This document shows positions 8,342-16,737 of a stretch of 24,506 nucleotides of DNA, in pieces (positions within the stretch are counted from its first letter, which is position 1; each line of letters begins with the position of its first letter). Source of the DNA: CAZIWJ01 sp964542855 (GTDB taxonomy: Bacteria > Bacteroidota > Bacteroidia > Cytophagales > Cyclobacteriaceae); contig CAZIWJ010000024.1 in NCBI GenBank assembly GCA_964542855.1, positions 1 through 24,506 on the forward strand, in the 5' to 3' direction. The notes beneath the pieces are model-generated. The model saw nothing but the letters and a program-made list of their open reading frames with translations. It ran no database searches and was not told the origin of the DNA. A program made the translations under genes and the position numbers.

Positions 8342-10902
8342 AGCCACCTGACCAGGTTAAAATCCTGGGGGTGAGGAAGGGCCGGATGATAAGCATACAT
8401 CCGGAACCCATAATCAAAAACACCGGAAGTTGTAACCTGGGTATCGCAGGAAAAACGGATAAAATTTCTGCCTTTCGGAGATTTTACCCGCTCTTTTACC
8501 ATTGCGCTGGTTTCCATGGTATCCGTCGACCCATCGGGTTGGTTCCTGGCAAAAACCAGTTCCACCTGAATATGATCGGCCGAAAGGGAGCCCAGGTCGA
8601 GGGTGATACTGGCCTTAAAATGATCACCAAGTGAAAGGGGTTTGTTATCCGAATCGTGGGCACTGATTTCTACCAGTTCAATAGACGGCCAGGCTTCTTC
8701 AACCAATTTCTTCCATTTGGCAATGGCTTTTGCTTCCGCATAATTATTTTTATGGGTGCGTGTACTGCTTTCGTGCAGCTTGTTGTAAAACCTGCTGAAA
8801 TAATCATCCAGCATACGCTTCATGGTAAATTGCGGGGCAAGGGTGGCAATGCTTTTTTTGATGCGCTGAACCCACTTTTCGGGAATGCCCTTCTTATTTA
8901 CTTCGTAGTACTCCGGAATGACTTCAGTTTCCAGTAAATGGTAAATCGTTTCCGCATCGAGTTCATTTTGAAATTCCTGGTGTTCGTAAGTTCGCTCCTC
9001 AGTTAGGGCCCATCCGGTACCCGTACGGTACCCCTCGGCCCACCAGCCATCGAGTACGCTAAAATTAAGTACCCCGTTCATTGTTGCTTTCATGCCGCTG
9101 GTACCTGATGCCTCGAGTGGACGGGTTGGTGTGTTTAACCATACGTCCACCCCCTGTATCATGGCCCGGGTAATATCCATATCGTAATCTTCCAGGAACA
9201 AAATTTTGCCAACAAAAGGCTCCTGGGCAGAAACCTCTACGATACGACGAATAAATGACTGGCCGGCCCCATCGGCAGGATGCGCCTTACCGGCAAACAG
9301 GAAAAGTACCGGGCGTTCAGGATCACTAACGATATTAGCCAGCCGCTCCAGGTTATGCATAATCAGGGTTGCGCGCTTATAAGTGGCAAACCGGCGGGCA
9401 AAACCAAAAATTAAAGTATGGTTATCTAAAGACTGAATAGCGGTTAGTATTTTGCCGGGAGGCTCTTTCTTCTCCTTCATTTTACGCTCCAGCCTAATAC
9501 GTAGTAAGTTAACCAGCTCTTGTTTCTGGGCTTTGCGTACCTCCAGTATTTCTTCGTCTTTTACCTTGTAAATATTCTCCCAGAAAGCAGTATTTGCCTG
9601 GTCTGTGATGTAGTTTGGCCCGAAATGCCTGTCGTAAAGGTTTTTCCAGCGAATGGCCGTCCAGGTAGGTAAATGAACACTGTTGGTTACGTAGCCGATG
9701 TGTAGTTCATCCGGGTTAAAGCCCCGGTATAACGGGCTGAACATGTGCTGCGAAACAACCCCGTGAATTCTGCTTACGCCATTCATGCGCTGGCACAGCC
9801 GGGCAGAAAGATGGCTCATGGAAAATTCCTCGTCGCTATCCTGGGGGTTAATTCTTCCCAGGGCTACAAACTCAGGCCAGGGCAGGTTAATAGATTCCGT
9901 GTAAAAATTAAGGTAATGGCGAAGCAAGGTTTCCTGGAAGGTATCATGGCCGGCTGGAACCGGAGTGTGGGTAGTGAACAGGGAAGAGGCCCTTACCACT
10001 TCAACCGCCGAAGCATAGTCCAGCTTCTTTTCCAGCATCAGGTACCGCAGGCGTTCGATATTGATAAATGAAGCGTGGCCTTCGTTCAGGTGATAAATAT
10101 CGGGGGAAGTTTGCAACGCTCTCAGGGCTTTAATACCACCCATACCAAGCAGCAGTTCCTGTTTCAACCGGTTTTCCCGGTCTCCACCGTATAACTGATG
10201 GGTAATAAACCGGTCGCCCTCCAGGTTTTCATCAATATCGGCATCGAGCAGGTAAAGCTTTATCCGGCCAACTGCTGCGCACCATACCTTGGCGTAAACC
10301 TTACGTTCGGGAAACTGCACATCCACTTTAATCCACTTCCCCTGTTCATCACGAACGGGCGTAAGCGGCAGGTAGCTGAACCGCTGGGCATCATAGTGGG
10401 CAATCTGATCGCCGTGAGGAGAAAGGGCCTGCCTGAAATATCCGTAACGATACAACAGCCCAACTCCTACCATATTGATGTTGCTGTCGCTGGCTTCTTT
10501 CAGGTAATCGCCGGCCAGTACGCCAAGCCCGCCCGAATAGAGTTTCAGGGATGAATGGATGCCGTATTCCATGCAGAAATAAGCGATAGACGGTTTCGCT
10601 GAAGGAGATTCTCTCATGTAAGCCCGGAATACTTCCATGATGCCATCCAGGCGTTTACGAAAGGCCTGGTCTGCTAGCAGTTCCTGGTACCGTTCGTACC
10701 CGATCCGATCTAGTAAGGCAATAGGATTATGTCCGCTGGTATCCCATTCCTCGGGATTAATATCCGCAAAGAGCTGCATGGCATCATGATTCCAGGACCA
10801 CCAAAGGTTATGGGCCAGTTCATCTAGTGCTTCCAGGCCGGCAGGAATTTTCGACTGCACGAGCAACCGCTTCCAAATAGGGTTAGAACTGGTCGTTGTC
10901 AT
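8338..10902 (-). CDS. glgP: Alpha-glucan (glycogen) phosphorylase, short DUF3417-containing type
   Basis: 854 residues. Releases glucose-1-phosphate from the non-reducing ends of glycogen or maltodextrin with pyridoxal phosphate. The N-terminus has the NLWWSWNHDA motif of the DUF3417 module (about 14-110). The GT35 phosphorylase domain follows, with GVLAGDYLKEASD, HLNEGHASF, FARRFATYKRATL and the PLP-site sequence EASGTSGMKATMNG; Lys605 should carry the cofactor. This is the TIGR02094-type subfamily found in many bacteria and archaea rather than the E. coli GlgP/MalP type. It is last in the four-gene operon, 7 bases after the GH57 gene, so co-expression with the other alpha-glucan enzymes is nearly certain. 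Its stop overlaps the stop of the convergent gene at 8341, leaving no room for an intergenic terminator. Confidence 0.95.
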   Translation of the reverse strand: MTTTSSNPIWKRLLVQSKIPAGLEALDELAHNLWWSWNHDAMQLFADINPEEWDTSGHNPIALLDRIGYERYQELLADQAFRKRLDGIMEVFRAYMRESPSAKPSIAYFCMEYGIHSSLKLYSGGLGVLAGDYLKEASDSNINMVGVGLLYRYGYFRQALSPHGDQIAHYDAQRFSYLPLTPVRDEQGKWIKVDVQFPERKVYAKVWCAAVGRIKLYLLDADIDENLEGDRFITHQLYGGDRENRLKQELLLGMGGIKALRALQTSPDIYHLNEGHASFINIERLRYLMLEKKLDYASAVEVVRASSLFTTHTPVPAGHDTFQETLLRHYLNFYTESINLPWPEFVALGRINPQDSDEEFSMSHLSARLCQRMNGVSRIHGVVSQHMFSPLYRGFNPDELHIGYVTNSVHLPTWTAIRWKNLYDRHFGPNYITDQANTAFWENIYKVKDEEILEVRKAQKQELVNLLRIRLERKMKEKKEPPGKILTAIQSLDNHTLIFGFARRFATYKRATLIMHNLERLANIVSDPERPVLFLFAGKAHPADGAGQSFIRRIVEVSAQEPFVGKILFLEDYDMDITRAMIQGVDVWLNTPTRPLEASGTSGMKATMNGVLNFSVLDGWWAEGYRTGTGWALTEERTYEHQEFQNELDAETIYHLLETEVIPEYYEVNKKGIPEKWVQRIKKSIATLAPQFTMKRMLDDYFSRFYNKLHESSTRTHKNNYAEAKAIAKWKKLVEEAWPSIELVEISAHDSDNKPLSLGDHFKASITLDLGSLSADHIQVELVFARNQPDGSTDTMETSAMVKERVKSPKGRNFIRFSCDTQVTTSGVFDYGFRMYAYHPALPHPQDFNLVRWL

Positions 10903-10909
10903 GTGTGGC

Positions 10910-12235
10910 TCAGGATTTGGCTATGGATGTTTTTTTACCGGTAGTTTTTTTACTGGACCGGGTGGTTTTCTTTGCAGAACTACTTTTTGTGCTGGCTGCC
11001 GTTTTGGGTTTTTTACTACTCTTTTTAGGCTTTTCGGGCTGCGCATTCACCGCAGCATTTTCCAGCCGGATGCTGAAGTCGGTAAGTATGTTCATGTAGT
11101 TTACAAATGCTTCGTACGGCGATTCGTAAGGATTGAAGTAATTAACTACTTCACCATCCGAGAAAAACTTGGTACTCATGTAATAGAAATGATTACTGGT
11201 TTGCAGGTAGTACCAGTCTTTCAACAAGCCCGGGTCAGTAATGCCGGCCATTTTTTCTTCCAGCGCGTAGAGCTTTTCGTAAGCATCGGTTTGCATGTCG
11301 TTACCTAACCAGGCGGTAATGTCGCGTTCTTCGTCGGCCCAGGAAATAGCGTAGGGAACATGAATAGGACCTACCGGCTGGGCACTTTTCCCGATGGCAT
11401 GAGGGGTATCGAACTTAAAATTAGTTTTGGAGAGCACCTGTGCAGGTAAAGCCCGTAGAAATTCCATAATTCCGCTGTTGGTGTGGTGGTGCTCACCAAA
11501 CACCTCGTAATCCATGAAGAGGTTCAGTACTTCGTCTTCGGCCGGCAGGTTATTAATCCAGCCTACAAACTTTTCGGTGGTCAGCGGCCATTCGGGCCAC
11601 GATTTATTGGAAAAGCGGAAGGCAATATCATCGCTTAGCGTGTAATTTTTTAATAATAACTTTAACTTGGGGTTTATCGCGTTATTATAGGTGAAATTCG
11701 GGCTGCGCCAGCCCAGCACGTGTTTGGCCCCTTCGGTTAGCATAATACGAAAGCCTTTATCGGCTACCATCCGCCCGATTTCATCGGAGTAAATCAGCTC
11801 AGTATTACGAAAAGATTTGGTATCGTAGTTGAAATACCGTTTTACGGCTTCCCGGTGGCGATCGAGCTGGCGACCAAATTCTTCTTCACTTTTCAGGGAA
11901 GACAAACCGTGAGAGTAGGTTTCTGCCAGTATTTCCACGTAGCCGGTGTCGACCAGTGCCTTGAAGCTATCCAGAACCTGCGGAGCATATTCAGCGAACT
12001 GGTTGATAGCGGTACCCGAAATGGAAAAGCTAATTTTGAATTTCCCTTTATTCTGCTGCAACACGTCGAGCAGTATCTTATTGGCTGGCAAGTAACAGCA
12101 TTCGGCTATTCTGCGTAAAGTGCTGCGGTTCGTGTAGTCGTCGTAGTAATAGTGGTCTCGCCCGATATCGAAAAAGCGATAAGTGCGCAGGCGGTAAGGT
12201 TGATGAACCTGGAAGTATAAGCAGATCTTCCGCAT
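10910..12235 (-). CDS. GH57 family alpha-amylase-type glucan hydrolase with lysine-rich tail
   Basis: 441 residues. The GH57 conserved regions are in order: HQPYRL (11-16), GYVEILAETYSH (98-109), FRNTELIYSD with the predicted nucleophile Glu146, LFMDYEVFGEHH with the predicted acid/base Asp242, and WLGNDMQ (309-315). The MDYE-FGEH and WLGN-MQ forms match the intracellular GH57 alpha-amylase group more than the longer GH57 branching enzymes. No signal peptide, so it acts on cytoplasmic glycogen or maltodextrin. Residues about 399-441 form a Lys/Ser/Thr-rich tail (14 Lys and 1 Arg in the last 41) that is outside the catalytic fold. It lies between the GT4 gene (39-base gap) and glgP (7-base gap). 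Hydrolysis is likely; a transferase activity cannot be excluded from sequence. Confidence 0.9.
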   Translation of the reverse strand: MRKICLYFQVHQPYRLRTYRFFDIGRDHYYYDDYTNRSTLRRIAECCYLPANKILLDVLQQNKGKFKISFSISGTAINQFAEYAPQVLDSFKALVDTGYVEILAETYSHGLSSLKSEEEFGRQLDRHREAVKRYFNYDTKSFRNTELIYSDEIGRMVADKGFRIMLTEGAKHVLGWRSPNFTYNNAINPKLKLLLKNYTLSDDIAFRFSNKSWPEWPLTTEKFVGWINNLPAEDEVLNLFMDYEVFGEHHHTNSGIMEFLRALPAQVLSKTNFKFDTPHAIGKSAQPVGPIHVPYAISWADEERDITAWLGNDMQTDAYEKLYALEEKMAGITDPGLLKDWYYLQTSNHFYYMSTKFFSDGEVVNYFNPYESPYEAFVNYMNILTDFSIRLENAAVNAQPEKPKKSSKKPKTAASTKSSSAKKTTRSSKKTTGKKTSIAKS

Positions 12236-12274
12236 AATAAAAAGTTTATCGTAGTAAGAAATTAACCGGTAAAC

Positions 12275-13591
12275 CTAGCTGGTTACCTCTTCATATATCT
12301 GGTTTACCCTTACGGCTGCATTATCCCACTTCAGGTTATCCACTTCAGCTTTACCAAAACGGGCAAAAGTACTCGAGAGGGCATTATATTTACACAAACC
12401 ATATATGGCATCGGCCATAGCATCAACATCCCAGAAATCAACCTTTAGGGCATGGTGAAGAATTTCAGCAACCCCCGATTGCTTGGAAATAATTACCGGA
12501 ACGCTGGAACGCATGGCCTCCAGGGGGGAAATACCAAAAGGTTCCGAAACCGATGGCATTACGTATACATCACTCATTCCAAACATTCGGTCAACGTCAT
12601 CTCCTTTAAGAAACCCGGTGAAGTGAAAGCGGTCAGAAATACGGAGTTGTGCAACCCGCTCAATCATTTTGTAAAGCATATCGCCGTTACCGGCCATCAC
12701 AAACCGGATGTTACGGTCTTTCTGTAAAATTTTGTAAGCAGCCTCAATAAAATATTCAGGTCCTTTCTGAAAGGTAATACGACCAAGGAAGGTAACTACT
12801 TTTTCGCTCACTTTCTTTTCGTAACCGTTCTGGTCAATGGTCCTGGGCATTACAGCATTGTGAACCGTACGTACTTTTAATGGGTCAATACCATAACGTT
12901 CGGTAACGATTTGCCGGGTAAGGTTACTCACCGCTATAACCCGGTTGGCCGATTGCATACCATTCCGTTCAATGTCGTACACAATCTGATTAATATTCAA
13001 TCCGCTGCGGTCGAACTCGGTGGCATGGATATGAGCAACCAGGGGTTTACCGGAAGCAAACTTGGCAGCAATACCAGCCGGGTAGGTCATCCAGTCGTGA
13101 ACGTGGATCAGGTCGAAACTGAACTTGCGGGCAATTTCAGCAGCAACCAGCGAGTACCTCGATATTTCTTTCATCAGGTTAGGGCCATAACCCCCAACAA
13201 ACGGGTACTTTTCTGAAGAAATGGTAATGGATTCTTCTTCGGTAGTTTTTTTCGACTCTGCAGTCATAGCCTTCTCGTACTGCTCGGGCGACAGATAGGG
13301 CAGGAGGGTTACGCCCACTTCCAGGTAGGTAACCCCTTCCCACATTTCCTTGTACTGATGGTAGTTCACATCGATCGATACGTCACTGGCATCGAGCATA
13401 TGAATGGGAGGCAGATCAGTGCGTTGCTTATCTTTAACGATGTTGCCGTCTTCATCCCGGTTGGTTTTAGGCACGACGAAAATAATTTCAACACCGTGGG
13501 CCAGTAACCCCTGGGTTAGGCCAAACGAAGCCGTACCCAACCCACCGGAAATATGCGGGGGGAATTCCCATCCAAACATCAGAACTTTCAT
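12275..13591 (-). CDS. GT4-type glycosyltransferase, probable glycogen/alpha-glucan synthase
   Basis: 438 residues with the GT-B fold. The N-terminal domain has the starch-synthase-like donor loop FGWEFPPHISGGLGTASFGL, LIHVHDWMTYPAGIAA and HIHATEFDRSGLN. The C-terminal domain (about 262-410) has VVTFLGRITFQKGPEYFIEA, FVMAGNGDM and the E-x7-E motif SVSEPFGISPLEAM (Glu350, Glu358) that contacts the nucleotide sugar. In Bacteroidetes a GT of this type is found beside a GH57 enzyme and a GH133 debranching enzyme, so alpha-1,4-glucan synthesis is the best inference. Donor (UDP- or ADP-glucose) is not decided by the sequence. No signal peptide. It follows the debranching gene after 106 bases, which is enough for a second promoter, though I see none convincing. 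Confidence 0.88.
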   Translation of the reverse strand: MKVLMFGWEFPPHISGGLGTASFGLTQGLLAHGVEIIFVVPKTNRDEDGNIVKDKQRTDLPPIHMLDASDVSIDVNYHQYKEMWEGVTYLEVGVTLLPYLSPEQYEKAMTAESKKTTEEESITISSEKYPFVGGYGPNLMKEISRYSLVAAEIARKFSFDLIHVHDWMTYPAGIAAKFASGKPLVAHIHATEFDRSGLNINQIVYDIERNGMQSANRVIAVSNLTRQIVTERYGIDPLKVRTVHNAVMPRTIDQNGYEKKVSEKVVTFLGRITFQKGPEYFIEAAYKILQKDRNIRFVMAGNGDMLYKMIERVAQLRISDRFHFTGFLKGDDVDRMFGMSDVYVMPSVSEPFGISPLEAMRSSVPVIISKQSGVAEILHHALKVDFWDVDAMADAIYGLCKYNALSSTFARFGKAEVDNLKWDNAAVRVNQIYEEVTS

Positions 13592-13697
13592 AGCTTCTAC
13601 CTGAATTTCAAAACGCCTGAAAATTAGCGCTATTTATTCTAAGCTAAAAGCTATTAACTAATTCTTTAGTCTTGAATGGGTTATAAAATTTACAGCA

Positions 13698-15677
13698 CTA
13701 GATGCTGATCGGCTCGGTAATTTCTTCGAAAGTTTTTACATGATTAATCGTTCGCAGAATTTCCGCCACGTTCCAGGCCTGGGAAATAGTTCCACCCGGG
13801 CGGTGAGGGGGATCGCCATTATAAACCTCAGAAATTGTACTGATGCCATGTTCCAGCATAACTTCCTCCAGTTGACCCAGGACATCTTTTACAAATGGTA
13901 AACCACTTCGGCGGTGAATCTCGAGGTAAGCTTCAATAAAGTGCGATAACATCCAGGGCCATACCGAACCCTGGTGAAAAGCCCTGGAGCGCGCACTTAA
14001 ATCACCGTAAAAAAGCCCTCTGTACATGCTGCTTTTCGGCGATAAACTGCGTAGCCCTCTTGGTGTAAGCAACTCCTGTTTTACCACTTCTACTACCGAC
14101 TCTTTCATGAATTCTTCCAGTGGTGAATGGGGCAGGGAAGCAGCAAGCAGCATGTTTGGCCGTACCGACCAGTCCTGTTCATTTTCCCGTACACAATCGG
14201 CCAGGTATCCTTTTTCCGAATCCCAGTAGGTATCGATAAATGCATTCCTGATTTTTTCAGGGAAATCGTTCCAATCGGCGATAAACTTCTTACCCAGGTT
14301 AGAGCGTGGCCCGGCTATTTCCAGGGCAAAACAAATGGCGTTATACCACAGGGCATTCACCTCAACCGGCATGCCGTGGCGAGGGGTTACAGCCTGCCCT
14401 TCCACCCTGGCATCCATCCAGGTTAATGTTGTACTTTCATCACCCCCGTATATGAGGTAATTATTGGCCATGTGAATGTTGTAGTCTGTACCATCGCGGA
14501 AGCCTTCCAGGATATCGACCATATGCGAACCATACGTTTTCCAGATCTGTGAAGGGTTATCGATCATTTTGTTGTACTGCTGAAGAGTCCAGAAGAACCA
14601 CAGCGGCGTATCGATCGATTCGAAATTCTGTACTTCGTACCCCCAGTAAGGGAAAAGAGGACCTTTCCTTTCCGAAAGCATGGTAGCCAGCACGTTCTTG
14701 TAAAGCTTCGGATCTTCTGCGGCCATGGCGATACCGGGGAGCGCAATGAAAGAGTCTCTGCCGGCCCGCTCGTACCAGTGATACCCAGCTATGATATCGG
14801 TCTTTTCCTTCCCCTGTTTGGTTTTTCTTCTTAGCACAAACTGCTTGGCTGCCACACGCAGGCAGTTTTCGAAAGAATCGCGGGGAGTTCGCTTGCGCGA
14901 TTGAGAATTAAACGTACGCAGCAGGTTTTGGGGCTTGGTTTCGTCTGTTCCCCCGGTGAAAATAATCGATTCTCCTTTTTTCATGGTTACTTCAAAGAAT
15001 CCGGGAACGTAAAGGTCTTCCTGGAACGGCTGGCCGTTTTCCTGATCACGGGGGTATTCCACATTGTAGTACCAGTTGGGTGAGGGCACAAACTCGTTTT
15101 CCGATGATAACTGCATGAACAGGTCATCATACCCCTCATACAAATTCAGGGTTATCCCGTTGTTCACCGGGCTGAATTTCTTGTTGATGTAAGTATTCGC
15201 TTTCGAGAGGTCGTGAATATTCCGGAATGCCAGGAAAGGGGTGAGCTGAAGCCTTACCGGTGCCTGGGCCTCTTCCAGGGTGTAGCGAATCAGAATGCGA
15301 TTTTCGTGTTCTACCAGTAACCGCTCCTTCGTTAATACAATGTTGCCTACCCGGTATTCCAGCCTGGGCATGGGGTCGGTTATAAAGTCGCGTAAATATT
15401 TATGCCCCCGGGGTTCGTATTTCCCCGGGTATTTATGAATACCCAGCCTGAATACCTGGTCGCCTTCTACAATCGTTTCATCCAGGCCTGATAACAGTAT
15501 ATGCACGCCGCCAAGCTTTTCTTGTGGGGCAACTAATAATCCGTGATATTTCCTGGTGTTGCATCCAATAATCGTCGTGGATGCATAAGCCCCGGATTTA
15601 TTGGAGCGTACAATTTCCTTGTCGAGCGAATAGGACAGGTTTATTAATTGGGTTTTATCGAATCTTATGTAACTCAT
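13698..15677 (-). CDS. Glycogen debranching enzyme, amylo-alpha-1,6-glucosidase (GH133, bacterial/archaeal GDE type)
   Basis: 659 residues. Hydrolyses alpha-1,6-linked glucose at glycogen branch points. An N-terminal GDE_N beta-sandwich runs from about 15 to 240 (SNKSGAYASTTIIGCNTRKYHGLLVA at its start). A C-terminal (alpha/alpha)6 glucosidase domain runs from about 270 to 650, with AGYHWYERAGRDSFIALPG, IDTPLWFFW, GGDESTTLTWMDARV and NGDPPHRPGGTISQAWNVAE. These carry the conserved acidic residues of the family. The 4-alpha-glucanotransferase half of eukaryotic debranching enzyme is absent, as is normal for this class. It is first in the operon; the start at 15677 is the first ATG and fits the conserved beginning (SYIRFDKTQL). 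The 385-base region upstream holds the likely promoter and several dyads. Confidence 0.93.
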   Translation of the reverse strand: MSYIRFDKTQLINLSYSLDKEIVRSNKSGAYASTTIIGCNTRKYHGLLVAPQEKLGGVHILLSGLDETIVEGDQVFRLGIHKYPGKYEPRGHKYLRDFITDPMPRLEYRVGNIVLTKERLLVEHENRILIRYTLEEAQAPVRLQLTPFLAFRNIHDLSKANTYINKKFSPVNNGITLNLYEGYDDLFMQLSSENEFVPSPNWYYNVEYPRDQENGQPFQEDLYVPGFFEVTMKKGESIIFTGGTDETKPQNLLRTFNSQSRKRTPRDSFENCLRVAAKQFVLRRKTKQGKEKTDIIAGYHWYERAGRDSFIALPGIAMAAEDPKLYKNVLATMLSERKGPLFPYWGYEVQNFESIDTPLWFFWTLQQYNKMIDNPSQIWKTYGSHMVDILEGFRDGTDYNIHMANNYLIYGGDESTTLTWMDARVEGQAVTPRHGMPVEVNALWYNAICFALEIAGPRSNLGKKFIADWNDFPEKIRNAFIDTYWDSEKGYLADCVRENEQDWSVRPNMLLAASLPHSPLEEFMKESVVEVVKQELLTPRGLRSLSPKSSMYRGLFYGDLSARSRAFHQGSVWPWMLSHFIEAYLEIHRRSGLPFVKDVLGQLEEVMLEHGISTISEVYNGDPPHRPGGTISQAWNVAEILRTINHVKTFEEITEPISI

Positions 15678-15767
15678 TAATGCTTGTATTAACTGGCATT
15701 TTACAAATTAGTGAAGCAATGTAAACGAATGAAAAATACCATGAATGTTTAAAATCTGCGGATAACT

Positions 15768-15784
15768 TTTACAGGTAATGTAAA
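15768..15784. promoter_or_regulatory. Operator-like inverted repeat TTTACA-n5-TGTAAA upstream of the glycogen operon
   Basis: TTTACAGGTAATGTAAA is a perfect 6-bp inverted repeat with a 5-base spacer, 91 bases before the debranching-enzyme start. The same two half-sites recur closer to the gene, TTTACA at 15700-15705 and TGTAAA at 15720-15725, with a 14-base spacer. On the minus strand a TTGACT (complement of 15785-15790) adjoins the repeat, so a repressor bound here could block a promoter. The binding protein is unknown. Confidence 0.35.
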
Positions 15785-15855
15785 GTCAAGCAAAGGGAAC
15801 AATTTTCAAAACTAACAATGGTAACCGCATCAATTTTTAGGGTAAACCAAAAAAA

Positions 15856-15898
15856 CTTGCAGGGAGTTACTTGTTAATTAACAGATTTTACCCGCAAG
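15856..15898. promoter_or_regulatory. Nested dyad: 12-bp palindrome inside an outer 8-bp inverted repeat
   Basis: The inner element TGTTAATTAACA (15872-15883) is a perfect palindrome. Around it, CTTGC-A-GGG (15856-15864) pairs with CCCGCAAG (15891-15898) with one unpaired A. The two symmetries share almost the same centre (15877). No T-tract follows on either strand, so a simple terminator is unlikely. It may be an operator or a structured leader for either divergent unit. Confidence 0.4.
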
Positions 15899-15997
15899 GC
15901 TTCAACACCTGACCTGCATTAAAAATATGCATTTAAAAATTAATTTACTCAGGAGTTTTTCTGTAATTCCTGCATGTATGATTAAACGTGAAAGGAA

Positions 15998-16025
15998 TTT
16001 GCATGAAAAGTCATCCTGGTATAAA
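15998..16025 (+). promoter_or_regulatory. Candidate upp promoter
   Basis: TTTG at 15998-16001, an 18-base spacer, then TATAAA at 16020-16025, 37 bases before the upp start. The -33 element and spacing fit the Bacteroidota pattern, but the downstream box only matches the leading TA of TAnnTTTG. Weak. Confidence 0.25.
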
Positions 16026-16062
16026 CTCGCAAGTGTTTAATTTCTAACCAATAAACTACGTT

Positions 16063-16719
16063 ATGGCACGTGTCTTCGCCCATGTTCTCAACGAGAAACA
16101 AACCGTCGTAAATAATGTTCTTGCTGAACTCAGAAGCCAGCAAATCCAGCTAGACCGCGAACGCTTCAGGAATAACATGAGAAGGCTGGGCATGATACTT
16201 GCTTACGAAGTTTCGGGGGTGCTTCCTTTTTACGAAAGCGAAACGGAAACACCACTGGGCAAAACCACGACTCCCCTTTGCCAGGATCCGGTACTCATTG
16301 CTATTCTAAGGGCTGCCATCCCGTTACTCGATGGCATTCTCGATGTTTTTAACCGATCCGACTGTGGCTTCATCGGCGCTTATCGCGACTACAGCAAAGG
16401 GGATGATTCATTCGAGATCAGTGCCAATTACCAGGCCTTTCCCGAAACAGCTCAAAAACCCGTGTTACTGGTCGACCCCATGCTCGCTACCGGCCGGTCG
16501 CTGGTAAAAGCGGTAAACCTGATCATGGAGAAAGGAGAGCCGGCACAGTTACATATCGCCGCTGCCATCGGGGCGCCCGAAGGAATACAGGAACTGGAGC
16601 GTGAATTACCTGTCGACTGCCACTTGTGGCTGGGTGCGCTCGATGAAAAACTGAATAACAAAGCTTACATTGTACCCGGTCTTGGAGATGCCGGCGACCT
16701 TTCATACGGTATGAAATAG
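16063..16719 (+). CDS. upp: Uracil phosphoribosyltransferase
   Basis: 218 residues, the usual length. Makes UMP from uracil and PRPP in pyrimidine salvage. The PRPP loop is VLLVDPMLATGRSLV (134-148), and the uracil-binding C-terminus is AYIVPGLGDAGDLSYG (201-216). LIAILRAAIPLLDG (78-91) is also typical. In many homologues the C-terminal motif reads GDAGDRxFG; Leu-Ser replace Arg-x here, which I believe is a lineage variant and not damage because the rest of the motif is intact. It is cytoplasmic. The exchanger gene starts 18 bases after its stop, so the two are probably one transcript, although no functional link is evident. Confidence 0.95.
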   Translation: MARVFAHVLNEKQTVVNNVLAELRSQQIQLDRERFRNNMRRLGMILAYEVSGVLPFYESETETPLGKTTTPLCQDPVLIAILRAAIPLLDGILDVFNRSDCGFIGAYRDYSKGDDSFEISANYQAFPETAQKPVLLVDPMLATGRSLVKAVNLIMEKGEPAQLHIAAAIGAPEGIQELERELPVDCHLWLGALDEKLNNKAYIVPGLGDAGDLSYGMK

Positions 16720-16737
16720 GCACTCGATAAAGGAAAC

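Larger units (their letters stand above)
15678..16062. other. 385-base gene-free divergent control region (glycogen operon / upp)
   Basis: No plausible coding sequence on either strand and no RNA gene recognised. AT-rich. It separates the minus-strand glycogen operon from plus-strand upp and so must hold both promoters. Visible elements, listed separately, are four TTTACA/TGTAAA half-sites, a nested dyad centred near 15877, and a candidate upp promoter near 16000. Runs such as AAAAATATGCATTTAAAAATTAAT around 15920-15944 are simply AT-rich. Confidence 0.8.

Noticed and set aside
10910..11040. Frameshift or misread end as the source of the lysine-rich GH57 tail
   Set aside because: The frame stays open, codon use looks like the rest of the gene, and the stop is followed at once by the next operon gene.
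8371..11308. Plus-strand open frames opposite glgP and the GH57 gene, some over 100 codons
   Set aside because: They show no family motif and lie fully inside genes with intact catalytic signatures on the minus strand.
15678..16062. Possible small RNA or riboswitch in the long control region
   Set aside because: Apart from the nested dyad I see no known riboswitch core, no terminator hairpin and no conserved RNA motif.
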